From NCBI GenBank assembly GCA_016795145.1, contig JAEUII010000313.1:1-64000 (forward strand): 64,000 bases of DNA, written 5' to 3'. Numbering within the stretch: the stretch's first letter is position 1; every line of letters starts with the position of its first letter. A program made the position numbers and the translations under genes. Shown piece after piece: positions 36,648-44,594 of the stretch. Origin of the DNA: Planctomycetaceae bacterium. GTDB lineage: Bacteria > Planctomycetota > Planctomycetia > Planctomycetales > Planctomycetaceae. The notes beneath the pieces were generated by a model. The model saw only the letters and a program-made list of their open reading frames with translations, made no database searches and was not told the DNA's origin.

Positions 36648-38021
36648 CTAAGGTTTGTTCGGTCGCTTGATGCCACGAGAGGCGAGGTACTGGTTGATCA
36701 GTCCCTGCAGTGATTCGAGCGTGCTGACGACTCCCGGATACTTGCGAGCCATTTCCGCAGCCGCCCAGGCAAAGGCTTCCGCATGGGAATCACGTTCGTA
36801 GGCGGCAAACCGGGTTTCCGGGACGATCGCCTGTGGCAGTGGGGCTGAGTCGTGTGTGATGGTCGGTGGCGGATTGATGGGTGGCTGAACAATGGATGAT
36901 GCTGGCCGTCGCCTGCGAAGAGTTCGCCAGAGAGCCAGTCCTCCGAGCAGGATCCCGGCTGTGCCGCCGGAAAGGCCCGTAACACCAAGCCAGGTCGCGA
37001 TGGAGATCGCGTGCTGCGTCAGCGAAGTGAGTCGATCGATGGGATCGGAAGGAGGCGTAACAGGTGAAGATGGTTCAGTGGTTGGTTGTGGTTCCGGTTG
37101 GCCAGTCACGGGGACTGGATCCCTGACAGGCGGAGGCGCGGGATCCGGTTTCGTCCTGAGACCCAGATCCATCAGCAATTGTTCGGGGCCGGTGTAACCG
37201 ACAATCCGCAGTCCCTGTTCGCTGATGAACACGGGCACCTGTTCGATCGCATATTTCTTCGCCATCTCCGGCCGCTGATTGATGTCGACCCACACCAGTT
37301 CGTAGGTCGATCGCAGCAGTGCAGAGAAACTGCGGTTGGATGTAAGGTCCGCTTTGAACTGCAGACACGGGCTGCAGGTGGGCGTTCCGAAGACGAGTAA
37401 CTGCGGAAATTGCTGTTCGGAACTTTCCGCTGGCTGTTCGGTCTGCTGTCGCGCGGCGGCATACGCCTGTCGTACGGCTGCGGAAGAGATAAACACGCTC
37501 GTGCGATCGTCGCTGCTGTTGAGCAGTCCGCAGACTTCACCTTTGGCATTGAGCAATGGTCCGCCGCTCCAGCCACTGCCACAGGCAAACCCCAACACAT
37601 TCCCCGTAAACTCACCGCCCGCATACTTGAAGGTGCCCCAGCGCAACAGCGGGCCACAGTTGCGGCGGAGTTCTCGCTGGCCGCCGAGCGACGGATAGCC
37701 AAACGACCAGAGCTTCTCGGCGATTGCCGGTGCTGTAACGGCCACCGGAAGTGACGGATATCCATCGCCGTCACAGTCATAGGCCACCGGTCCTTCGGTG
37801 TCGTGACTTTCATACACGCGAATCGCCCGAACGCTTCGCTGCTTGAATCGCACGGTGACTTCCCGCGGCAGATCGCAGTGTTTGGCCGTGAGCACGATGC
37901 CATTCGGATCAACGCAAACACCGCTGCAGCCATCGACGATCACAATCGCTTCGCTGACGTCTGCTTCGGCGTCCGGCAGAAACACAAGCAGTACGGCACA
38001 CCACCAGAGAACATGTTTCAT
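36648..38021 (-). CDS. exported trypsin-like protease fused to a thioredoxin-like domain and membrane anchor
   Basis: The 457-residue protein has a signal peptide (1-20), a chymotrypsin-fold domain with H48 in LTAKHC and S152 in SGWSGGP, a likely catalytic Asp near 82-84, and a thioredoxin-like domain at about 205-290 with CSPC at 216-219. After a Pro-rich linker comes a membrane helix (about 352-372, with basic residues after it). Its stop overlaps the upstream peptidase gene by 4 nt. Such a fusion is unusual in a phage cassette. It could process virion or host envelope proteins, or be a cargo gene. Confidence 0.85.
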   Translation of the reverse strand: MKHVLWWCAVLLVFLPDAEADVSEAIVIVDGCSGVCVDPNGIVLTAKHCDLPREVTVRFKQRSVRAIRVYESHDTEGPVAYDCDGDGYPSLPVAVTAPAIAEKLWSFGYPSLGGQRELRRNCGPLLRWGTFKYAGGEFTGNVLGFACGSGWSGGPLLNAKGEVCGLLNSSDDRTSVFISSAAVRQAYAAARQQTEQPAESSEQQFPQLLVFGTPTCSPCLQFKADLTSNRSFSALLRSTYELVWVDINQRPEMAKKYAIEQVPVFISEQGLRIVGYTGPEQLLMDLGLRTKPDPAPPPVRDPVPVTGQPEPQPTTEPSSPVTPPSDPIDRLTSLTQHAISIATWLGVTGLSGGTAGILLGGLALWRTLRRRRPASSIVQPPINPPPTITHDSAPLPQAIVPETRFAAYERDSHAEAFAWAAAEMARKYPGVVSTLESLQGLINQYLASRGIKRPNKP

Positions 38022-38638
38022 GACTGATTCTCCTTCGAGAACGAGCGTTCCAGCTGCATCGTGCCTTCACGCGCCAGCTGACGCAGGAGAGTGCCGGGGT
38101 TGTATTTGGTTGGGTTGTCTCGATTCAGTCGGCCCAGTCGCATCAGCACTTTGGCAGCGAGTTCGGAGCAGAACAGCTGATTCAAATCCGCACTCGGCAA
38201 CAGCCGTGTGTGCTTGAACAGCCGGGTTCCCGAGAGCAGTGCTCCACCCACATCGTACGTCACACTGCGACCAACAAAGTGCCGGATCAGAATGCGTGTG
38301 AGCAGCTGCGATTCAGCAGTCGACAGACGATCGACCGGCGACAGTCGATAAAGATCCACATGGCCGCCGCTCGCCACATAGTCCTGAATCCGTATCTCCA
38401 CCGGATGCACCTGACAGCCCGCCACCTTTGCATGGCGAACGAGACACGGATGCGGACACAGCGTTGTGGACTCAATCCATACCGGCAGCCCATCCACATG
38501 ACAGATCACTGCCACGTGTGACGGTCCGCGACGCAGCCGTCGTGGAGCGAACGGCGACGCTGTCAGCCACGAGATGGCTTTGGACGTCGGATCCATGCCG
38601 TAGCAGGCGGCGATGTCGAGTGGTTCGAAGTCGCTCAC
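38018..38638 (-). CDS. papain-like NlpC/P60 (YiiX-like) peptidase
   Basis: The 206-residue protein has the layout of YiiX/NlpC-type hydrolases: GPSHVAVICHVDG with the catalytic His near residue 40 and NQLFCSELAAKVL with the likely nucleophile Cys near 155. The order His then Cys is the circularly permuted form. It may cut peptidoglycan or act as a lytic enzyme. It overlaps the neighbouring genes by 4 nt on both sides, so it is part of the same operon. Confidence 0.75.
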   Translation of the reverse strand: MSDFEPLDIAACYGMDPTSKAISWLTASPFAPRRLRRGPSHVAVICHVDGLPVWIESTTLCPHPCLVRHAKVAGCQVHPVEIRIQDYVASGGHVDLYRLSPVDRLSTAESQLLTRILIRHFVGRSVTYDVGGALLSGTRLFKHTRLLPSADLNQLFCSELAAKVLMRLGRLNRDNPTKYNPGTLLRQLAREGTMQLERSFSKENQS

Positions 38639-38910
38639 TTGGGTTGGATCCTCTCAAAGAGCCGATCGAACAGCACGTCGTGCCGATCCAGTCGACGCCG
38701 CACGTCTTCCAGTTCGCTGGCCCGGATGTCGTTGGTCGCTTTGACCTCGGCCTTGATGGCACTGACGTCGTTCGAGATCGACCAGGCCCAGAGCACGGCC
38801 CCGACAAATACGACCGACACCAGAAAGCTCAGAAACGACACGAACCAGCGGGGAATGACCACGTAGCCATTGCCGTTGCCGTTTGTTTCTGTCGATGCCA
38901 TACTCGCCAC
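38635..38910 (-). CDS. single-pass membrane protein with coiled coil (holin/spanin-like by position)
   Basis: The 91-residue protein has a membrane helix at about 22-46 (RWFVSFLSFLVSVVFVGAVL) and then a charged coiled coil (AIKAEVKATNDIRASELEDV). It overlaps the peptidase gene by 4 nt. By position next to a lytic-type enzyme it might be a holin or i-spanin, but the family is not recognised. Confidence 0.6.
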   Translation of the reverse strand: MASMASTETNGNGNGYVVIPRWFVSFLSFLVSVVFVGAVLWAWSISNDVSAIKAEVKATNDIRASELEDVRRRLDRHDVLFDRLFERIQPK

Positions 38911-38913
38911 AAG

Positions 38914-39345
38914 TCACCTCACTGAGTTGCGCCAGAGCTGTTCCAGCTTGTCTTGTTCTGCCTCGAATGCCGGACCCATGTAGGGCCTTGGCCGATAGGT
39001 CATGCGGACGCTTCGACCGCCGATCCGCCGGATCACGGTGCCACCATGTTCCAGCAGTTCCGAAGCCCCGGAGCTCTTGTTGAGCAGCACGGGACCGATC
39101 ACCACACTGCGTCGGGTTGGTTCGTACACGAAGAAGATATTGCGTTTCAGCAGGCCCGTGCGATTGGTCGGTGGCTGGCCGGGATCCGAGATGCGTTTGC
39201 GGGTGCGGATGCTGGATCGCGCACGCTGTCGCACGTAGGCTCCAAACCGGGACAGGTTTTTGCGGGTGGTTCGATCAACGGCGTTGGTCACGCGAGTCCG
39301 GTCAAAGAACAAGCCCTTCGCAGCTTTCAGCCGCATGCCGATCAT
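38914..39345 (-). CDS. head-tail/minor tail protein, HK97 gp10-like
   Basis: The 143-residue basic protein has a pattern seen in HK97 gp10-like proteins: helices at the N-terminus, GPVLLNKSSGASELLEHGG and RPRPYMGPAFEAEQDKLEQL at the end. It sits beside the terminator-like gene with 4 nt overlap, the usual position between head-tail connector and tail tube. It probably caps or joins the tail. Confidence 0.75.
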   Translation of the reverse strand: MIGMRLKAAKGLFFDRTRVTNAVDRTTRKNLSRFGAYVRQRARSSIRTRKRISDPGQPPTNRTGLLKRNIFFVYEPTRRSVVIGPVLLNKSSGASELLEHGGTVIRRIGGRSVRMTYRPRPYMGPAFEAEQDKLEQLWRNSVR

Positions 39346-39773
39346 TGAATGACTCGGTAGGTCAGCGTCAGCACACTCGTGAACTGACGCAGTTGTTCCA
39401 TGTGTTCCGGAGCGTAGAGCACCGGCACTTCGGTCTTCAGCCAGAAGGCATTCGGAAATGAGTCCAATCGCTGTTTGGTTCGAAACAGCAGGATGATGTC
39501 CTGCACCAGCTGAACGAGAGCGTCCAGTTCTTCATTCGATCCGCTGCCGTACTTCTTCTGCACAGCCACATCGAAGCTGTAGTCCGACTGACTGCGGCTG
39601 CGATCCGGATTGGCCACCACAAGGCCTTTGGGAACAACCGTCACATGCAGTGCCTGCATCTCCGAAAGCTTGTACTGCGGCAGATACGCTCGCACGGCAC
39701 TCACCGGCTGACTGAGCGTGGCCGCATTGAGTTCGGCCACAATCGCATCCGCCACATCGCTGACCACTGACAT
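39342..39773 (-). CDS. tail terminator-like protein
   Basis: The 143-residue alpha/beta protein has an N-terminal helix with VADAIVAELNA, strands such as HVTVVPKGLVV and a DIILLFR helix. It sits between the connector and gp10-like genes with 4 nt and 1 nt overlaps. By size, fold and place it matches tail terminator proteins, which end the tail and join it to the head. Sequence identity with known terminators is not evident. Confidence 0.55.
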   Translation of the reverse strand: MSVVSDVADAIVAELNAATLSQPVSAVRAYLPQYKLSEMQALHVTVVPKGLVVANPDRSRSQSDYSFDVAVQKKYGSGSNEELDALVQLVQDIILLFRTKQRLDSFPNAFWLKTEVPVLYAPEHMEQLRQFTSVLTLTYRVIQ

Positions 39774-40138
39774 TACACGGGCTCCGTTCCGACATGTTTG
39801 GTTTCAATTCGAAAAGTGCGGCGATAGGGATCGGAGTACCTCCAGCCCATCACCTCGAAGATCAGTTGGTTGGTTCCCTGTGGCTCACGGATCTGATCAC
39901 CTTCTTCTGGCAGCGTGGCAATCCCGTTCAGGATCAGGTCCGCCACCGAGATCAGGAAATCTCGATCCGTGAATTCCGTGCGAACGACCTGCCCGTCGTC
40001 GGTCTCGTACTCCGTGCGGCCAACGGTCGCTTTGACCGGGGCCGTGATGATCCCACGGGCGTAGGTCACGTCGCGGGTCATGTGGAGCTTGCGCTGGCTT
40101 TCCAGCCAGGCCGAGCCTTTGTCGAGCAGGTCTCCCAC
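39773..40138 (-). CDS. head-tail connector-like protein
   Basis: The 121-residue protein begins with a helix with GSAWLESQRKLHMTRDVTYA and has beta strands with VGRTEYE, EPQGTNQLIFEVMGW. It sits between the DUF2190 gene and the terminator-like gene. This order is that of small connector proteins in siphoviruses. The function is inferred from place. Confidence 0.5.
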   Translation of the reverse strand: MGDLLDKGSAWLESQRKLHMTRDVTYARGIITAPVKATVGRTEYETDDGQVVRTEFTDRDFLISVADLILNGIATLPEEGDQIREPQGTNQLIFEVMGWRYSDPYRRTFRIETKHVGTEPV

Positions 40139-40151
40139 GGCTGTCGCTCCG

Positions 40152-40481
40152 TCACTGACTCATACGGATTCGAACGGTCGGGTCAGTGGTCGCAGCGGCC
40201 CGGACGACTTTGCCGATGACCTTGTTGCCGGTGGCCGTCGCGGTCACGACGTTGTTAGTGTCGTCCCAGTACAGGATGGTGCCGACCGTGTAGGCGACAT
40301 TGGTCAGTTTGTTGAAGTCCAGCACACCTTCGACGATCAGCGAACCCAGCTCGCCGATGGCCAGGGATCGTGTGACCACGCCCACCAGATCTCCCTGCAC
40401 AACGACGTCACCGACCGCCACCGCGGCAGCCGGCGTATAGTCGATCGTGTCCCCTTCCAAAACGAATGTTGCCTGTGGCAT
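40152..40481 (-). CDS. DUF2190-like capsid-associated protein
   Basis: The 109-residue protein has the DUF2190 pattern: VLEGDTIDYTPAAAVAVGDVV, then strands with YTVGTILYWDDTNNVVT and a final IGKVVRAAATTDPTVRI. This family lies next to capsid genes and is regarded as a decoration protein. It lies 63 nt after the capsid gene. Confidence 0.8.
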   Translation of the reverse strand: MPQATFVLEGDTIDYTPAAAVAVGDVVVQGDLVGVVTRSLAIGELGSLIVEGVLDFNKLTNVAYTVGTILYWDDTNNVVTATATGNKVIGKVVRAAATTDPTVRIRMSQ

Positions 40482-40544
40482 CGCTTCAAAACTCCTGAAT
40501 CAGAATGTTGTTCCCACTGAAAACTGACCACTGTCAACTGGCGA

Positions 40545-42551
40545 CTAAACCTCGCCCTTCATCTTCACGCCGCCGCGAGGATCCTGCAGGGCGACGCCGA
40601 AGTCGTGGTAACCGCGCATTTTCACACCCAGCACATTGAAGTCAGCTTCAGCCGTCTCGATCGTCGGCGACTCCTGACCGTTGAGGAACGCGACTTCGAT
40701 CACCGGCAGGTCATTGGGTTCGGAGAGCAGGTACCATGCCTTGACCGAGTTGCCGGTGTACGAAGCGTTGGCGAGGTAGCGACTAACCTCAACGCGGAAC
40801 TTCCCCTGATGCGGGTTATTGGTCGGTGATTTCGCGTTGGCCGTGTTGTCGCGCAGTTCGACCGACTTGTAGAGCTGAGTGCCCACAGCAGACAGAGCGG
40901 TCGGTACCAGCACAATCGCCGGCATCACACCGATCGGTTTGCCGTCACCATCGACCTGATCCATAAACGTCACTTCGGCCTTCGTCATGCCGTCGATGGT
41001 CAGCACAGTGTCTGTGCCGGCCTGGTAGTTCTTGTTACCGGCGACAAAGAAGGCGGCGTTGTTCAGGAAGATCGTCCAGAACACGTCGTTGATCTTGAGA
41101 CCGGATCCGCGACCGAGTTTGCGCGGAACCGTCGTAATGGCCCCGAGGTCATCGTTGATGATGTCCCGGCGATCAATCGACAGCATTAGTCCATATGTGT
41201 CGGCTTTGTTGGAGTACTGTTCGTTGCCCAGCGTTCCGTGCTTCAGTTCTCCGCCAGGAGCCACCTGCTCGTACTGATCCTTGCCGATAAGGCGGTAGCT
41301 GGTGACGGTCTTGAAGTCGGACACGTTGCGGACGGCACAAATGTTGCGCCAGACACGCTCGACGCTGAAGAAACCTTCCAGCAGGAACTTGTTGGCGACG
41401 TTGGACAGGATGCCGCCAATGTCGATCGTTGACCAGCCAGCCTCAATGTCACGACCGAAAGCAAAACGCATTACCGCCCGACTGTCACGGAAGTTGCGCC
41501 CGGTATAGCCATTGGCCCATGCGGCTTCGAGGAACAATTCCTGCAGCCCCAGTCCACTTCGATAACGGTCATTTGCCAGTTGCAGCGTCCGATCATCAAA
41601 CATCGTCTCTAGGTTCTGTGATCCGCCTGTCATCAGGCAGGCAGCCTCAAGTACCTGGGCATTCACTGCCGTGTTTTGCACATGGACTGCTGGAGCAGTT
41701 GGGCGATTTTGACGCAAGAGTTCCAACTCCGTTCTCTGCAGATCCCAGCCATCCCGAATGGCCTGCGCTTCAATCTTTGGCTGGCGTCCCGCGCACAAGG
41801 TCCGAATCCCATCGATGCGTTCGATTTCAGCAACCGCCTGATTCCTCAGACGCGTCACAGTGTCCGCCGCCGCCATAGCTGGCATTGGCGTACACGGAGC
41901 AATGCTGGTGGCCGCCCTCTGGCTGCCCGACGCCGACGGATCATCGGCATCGACATGATCGTGCAGTGAATCATCAGGATCTGTATCAGCACTGGTCGCA
42001 GTGACGTTCGCATTCGTAGATCCATCCGCACCCAGATCCACAAAACTGATCTCACCGAGCGTCGAACGACGGACGACATTCAGCGGACCTGTGTACTGCC
42101 TGCCGTTTACGGTCACCTGCTGCGACTCCTTCACAAATTCAAACTCTTCCACACTGGCGCCGACAGATGCCTGCCAGGGGAATCCGTTGCGGGAACTGGT
42201 CACGACCTCGCGTGCTGCTGCTGTGTCACGTGACACGAGACCACTGGCAACGAGTTGTCCCTGCTCCACACGAATGCTGTCTGTATGCCCCACACCGGAC
42301 AGCGGGTCATGACCAAAGCGAATTGGACGGGACTGAGACGGAATTGACAGCCCGGCCAGGTCGAGAATCACCGGATGTCGCCAGCCACCAACACGCATCG
42401 GTGTTCCGGTGTAGGCCAGCATCCGAAAACGCGGCAGCATCGTTTGTCCGTCCGCACCGGCAGCCCCCTCGACTTCAATCGTGGCATCGGCTGTCAACTG
42501 CATCAACCGCGGTTCACTCGGCGGCAACTGGGTCTTCATCGGGTACGACAT
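40545..42551 (-). CDS. prohead protease-major capsid protein fusion
   Basis: The chosen ATG at 42551 has GGAGG 6 nt upstream; it gives 668 residues and overlaps the portal gene by 38 nt. Residues about 1-210 resemble a prohead protease, with PIRFGHDPLSGVGHTDSI and a Ser-rich FPWQASVGASV. A linker of about 100 residues rich in Asp/Ser follows. Residues from about 330 onward resemble an HK97/Mu-type capsid, with ERVWRNICAVRNVSDFKTVT and ADTYGLMLSIDRRDIINDD. The protease would cut itself from the capsid during head assembly. Such fusions are known in some phage and planctomycete genomes. Confidence 0.85.
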   Translation of the reverse strand: MSYPMKTQLPPSEPRLMQLTADATIEVEGAAGADGQTMLPRFRMLAYTGTPMRVGGWRHPVILDLAGLSIPSQSRPIRFGHDPLSGVGHTDSIRVEQGQLVASGLVSRDTAAAREVVTSSRNGFPWQASVGASVEEFEFVKESQQVTVNGRQYTGPLNVVRRSTLGEISFVDLGADGSTNANVTATSADTDPDDSLHDHVDADDPSASGSQRAATSIAPCTPMPAMAAADTVTRLRNQAVAEIERIDGIRTLCAGRQPKIEAQAIRDGWDLQRTELELLRQNRPTAPAVHVQNTAVNAQVLEAACLMTGGSQNLETMFDDRTLQLANDRYRSGLGLQELFLEAAWANGYTGRNFRDSRAVMRFAFGRDIEAGWSTIDIGGILSNVANKFLLEGFFSVERVWRNICAVRNVSDFKTVTSYRLIGKDQYEQVAPGGELKHGTLGNEQYSNKADTYGLMLSIDRRDIINDDLGAITTVPRKLGRGSGLKINDVFWTIFLNNAAFFVAGNKNYQAGTDTVLTIDGMTKAEVTFMDQVDGDGKPIGVMPAIVLVPTALSAVGTQLYKSVELRDNTANAKSPTNNPHQGKFRVEVSRYLANASYTGNSVKAWYLLSEPNDLPVIEVAFLNGQESPTIETAEADFNVLGVKMRGYHDFGVALQDPRGGVKMKGEV

Positions 42552-43968
42552 TAGAATCCTCCATGGAAGATTGAGGTAAGAGTGAGACCGAAGACAATCC
42601 AAGCTCATGCATCAGTAAGAGCTCCTTAGCCCGTTGACGCAGCTGTGTTTCCCAGTCCTGACCGCGTCGCGCGTACTCGTCGGCCAGCGTCGTCGTATGA
42701 TTTGCGAGACGCGTAGCCTGAGCATTAGCCTCTTTGGCAGGATCGACGTGTTCGTGGCCATCCCAGAACCACTGATGCGACCAGTGATTAAATGGACCAA
42801 GCCCGGGAGGCAGGAGATTCGGAATGAGTGCTGCCTCATCAAGCCATGCGGTGAGCACACGATCGAGCGTCAGGAGTTCCATCCGCGACTGATCAATTCG
42901 CAGAGACTTGAAATAGGTCTGATGATCGAGTCGCCCGGACGCATAGTTATAACTTGAGCTATTCCCGGCTGCGACATTATATGGCATATTGAGGCAGCGA
43001 GCGATTTCATTCAGTATCTCATGTTTAAAGTCAGCATAGGAACCCGTTGGTTGCTCCGCCTGGAGCTGACTCATTCGCCAGCCACCTGGCATTGTGAGCA
43101 ATGTGTTGCGTTCGAGTTCAATGGGATCGAGCGGTTCGATCGCATCGGATTCCCCATTCGGAGGTGCATCTGTGTAGATGATCCCGGAGTAGTAGGCAGC
43201 GGCTTTGGCCGCATCGAGCGTCGCCAGCGAATACTCACGCAGCATCGCAAACAGTGGCAGCGCCGGAGTGATTTCGGGAATGCCGCGCTGCTGACCGGGT
43301 CGATCCGTACGGAAGAGATGCAGCATCGAGTCTGCCGGAATTCGATCCGATTCTCGATTTAGGCCGATGCCTTCACCCGGGTGCTGCCGCAGGACGTGGT
43401 ATTCCATCGGATTGCCGGCATCGTCAAAGACAATGCCGTCCATGGCACGCCTGTCGCTCCGTTGAAGGTCAGGCGTGGCAACCTGATCGGCTTCGATCAG
43501 TCGCAGATCCAGCTGAATGTCCGTTGGCAGCAGAGGGTTACTGATCAGGATGGCGAACGCTTCTCCGTCCTGAATACGTGCCATATGGAGTGTCCGCAAC
43601 TTTTCCGCGAGGCAGATCGCCTTCGCCCAGCGATGGAAAGCCAGTTCAATACGGCGATTGGCGTCCGGATCTTCGGTCAGCATTTGCAGTCGCGGCCCCG
43701 TTCCTACCACATCGTTCGCCAGCGTGAGGACGATGCCGCGGGCGTAGCTGTTATTGGCGACTTCGTAGCGGGCACGGTTGCGGAGAATGCGTCGGACTTC
43801 CGGGCTGTTGGCGGCGTTGGCCGACAGTCCATCTGCGTGCGCCCAGTGACGTCGGTTGTGATCCGACGTCATGGCCGAGTCGTACTTTGCTCGAACAAAC
43901 CGTGCGGATCGAGATCCGGCACGGCTCGAGAAAGGCGACAGCAGAGTTTTGCGCAGCCACGACAGCAT
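42514..43968 (-). CDS. phage portal protein (lambda family)
   Basis: I chose the ATG at 43968, with GGAG 10 nt upstream, giving 484 residues; a longer frame to 44181 overlaps the small gene before it. The text has lambda-portal-like elements: NSPEVRRILRNRARYEVANN, YARGIVLTLANDVVGTGPRL, LRLIEADQVATPD, IVFDDAGNPMEYHV and GQQRGIPEITPAL. Twelve copies form the ring through which DNA enters the head. The partner terminase is not present in the window. Confidence 0.9.
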   Translation of the reverse strand: MLSWLRKTLLSPFSSRAGSRSARFVRAKYDSAMTSDHNRRHWAHADGLSANAANSPEVRRILRNRARYEVANNSYARGIVLTLANDVVGTGPRLQMLTEDPDANRRIELAFHRWAKAICLAEKLRTLHMARIQDGEAFAILISNPLLPTDIQLDLRLIEADQVATPDLQRSDRRAMDGIVFDDAGNPMEYHVLRQHPGEGIGLNRESDRIPADSMLHLFRTDRPGQQRGIPEITPALPLFAMLREYSLATLDAAKAAAYYSGIIYTDAPPNGESDAIEPLDPIELERNTLLTMPGGWRMSQLQAEQPTGSYADFKHEILNEIARCLNMPYNVAAGNSSSYNYASGRLDHQTYFKSLRIDQSRMELLTLDRVLTAWLDEAALIPNLLPPGLGPFNHWSHQWFWDGHEHVDPAKEANAQATRLANHTTTLADEYARRGQDWETQLRQRAKELLLMHELGLSSVSLLPQSSMEDSNVVPDEDPVAAE

Positions 43969-43970
43969 GA

Positions 43971-44168
43971 CTAGCCCGCTCCAGGTGGGACGATTTTGGT
44001 GATGCGGAGTCCCAGCCGTTTGGAACGAGTCGCTGCCTTCGAAGCCAGATAACGATCGGCTTCGATCTGTTCGGACAGCGAGTGCTGTTCGACACTGCCG
44101 GAGTCGCCAGCAGCCTTGGCCGGCTGCTGAGCGTTCTCGCGGATCGACTGTTCGAGTTCTTCGGGCAT
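43971..44168 (-). CDS. small head protein upstream of portal (gpW-like by position)
   Basis: This 65-residue helical protein ends KRLGLRITKIVPPGAG, 2 nt before the portal start. Lambda and its relatives carry a similarly small gene between terminase and portal (gpW), so position supports a role in head completion. Sequence similarity to gpW is not clear. The start has no strong ribosome-binding site. Confidence 0.55.
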   Translation of the reverse strand: MPEELEQSIRENAQQPAKAAGDSGSVEQHSLSEQIEADRYLASKAATRSKRLGLRITKIVPPGAG

Positions 44169-44594
44169 GGGGTGCTCTCACAATGGTAACAATTGGTTGC
44201 CTATCTGGAGAGCTACCCGGTTGACGGGCAGACTGACGGTCAGGGACGTGGAATCTGCATTGGAATTACGGGACATCTTCGTCGAAGTTGACCGCGGACC
44301 ATCGAGCTTTGGTGAAATGACTCGGAACCAAGACACACGCTTGTGACTCGTGCCTCCACATCCACAACTCGACAAACGAATCTGCATAGGGGTGCAAGGT
44401 AATAACAGACGTCGAGACCGTGGGTTCCATTTGCAATACCGGTCCGGCACGCCGAAGTACGTGCAGTCGCGTGCAGTCGATCTCAATTCGATGTGATCGT
44501 ATCAGCAAACGGTTGGACGTGAATTAGTGCGGTCTATATCACGTCGCACTCACCGGAGTAGTGTCAAAGCAATTAGTTAGAATTGACATCTTTA
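44169..44594. other. boundary region between phage cassette and metal island
   Basis: No gene is convincing. A - strand frame (44266-44508 and slightly beyond, starting at a TTG) has a protein-like composition with RRAGPVLQMEPTVSTSVITL, and a shifted frame continues to 44178. It may be a remnant of a gene, but it does not resemble a terminase. Confidence 0.4.
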
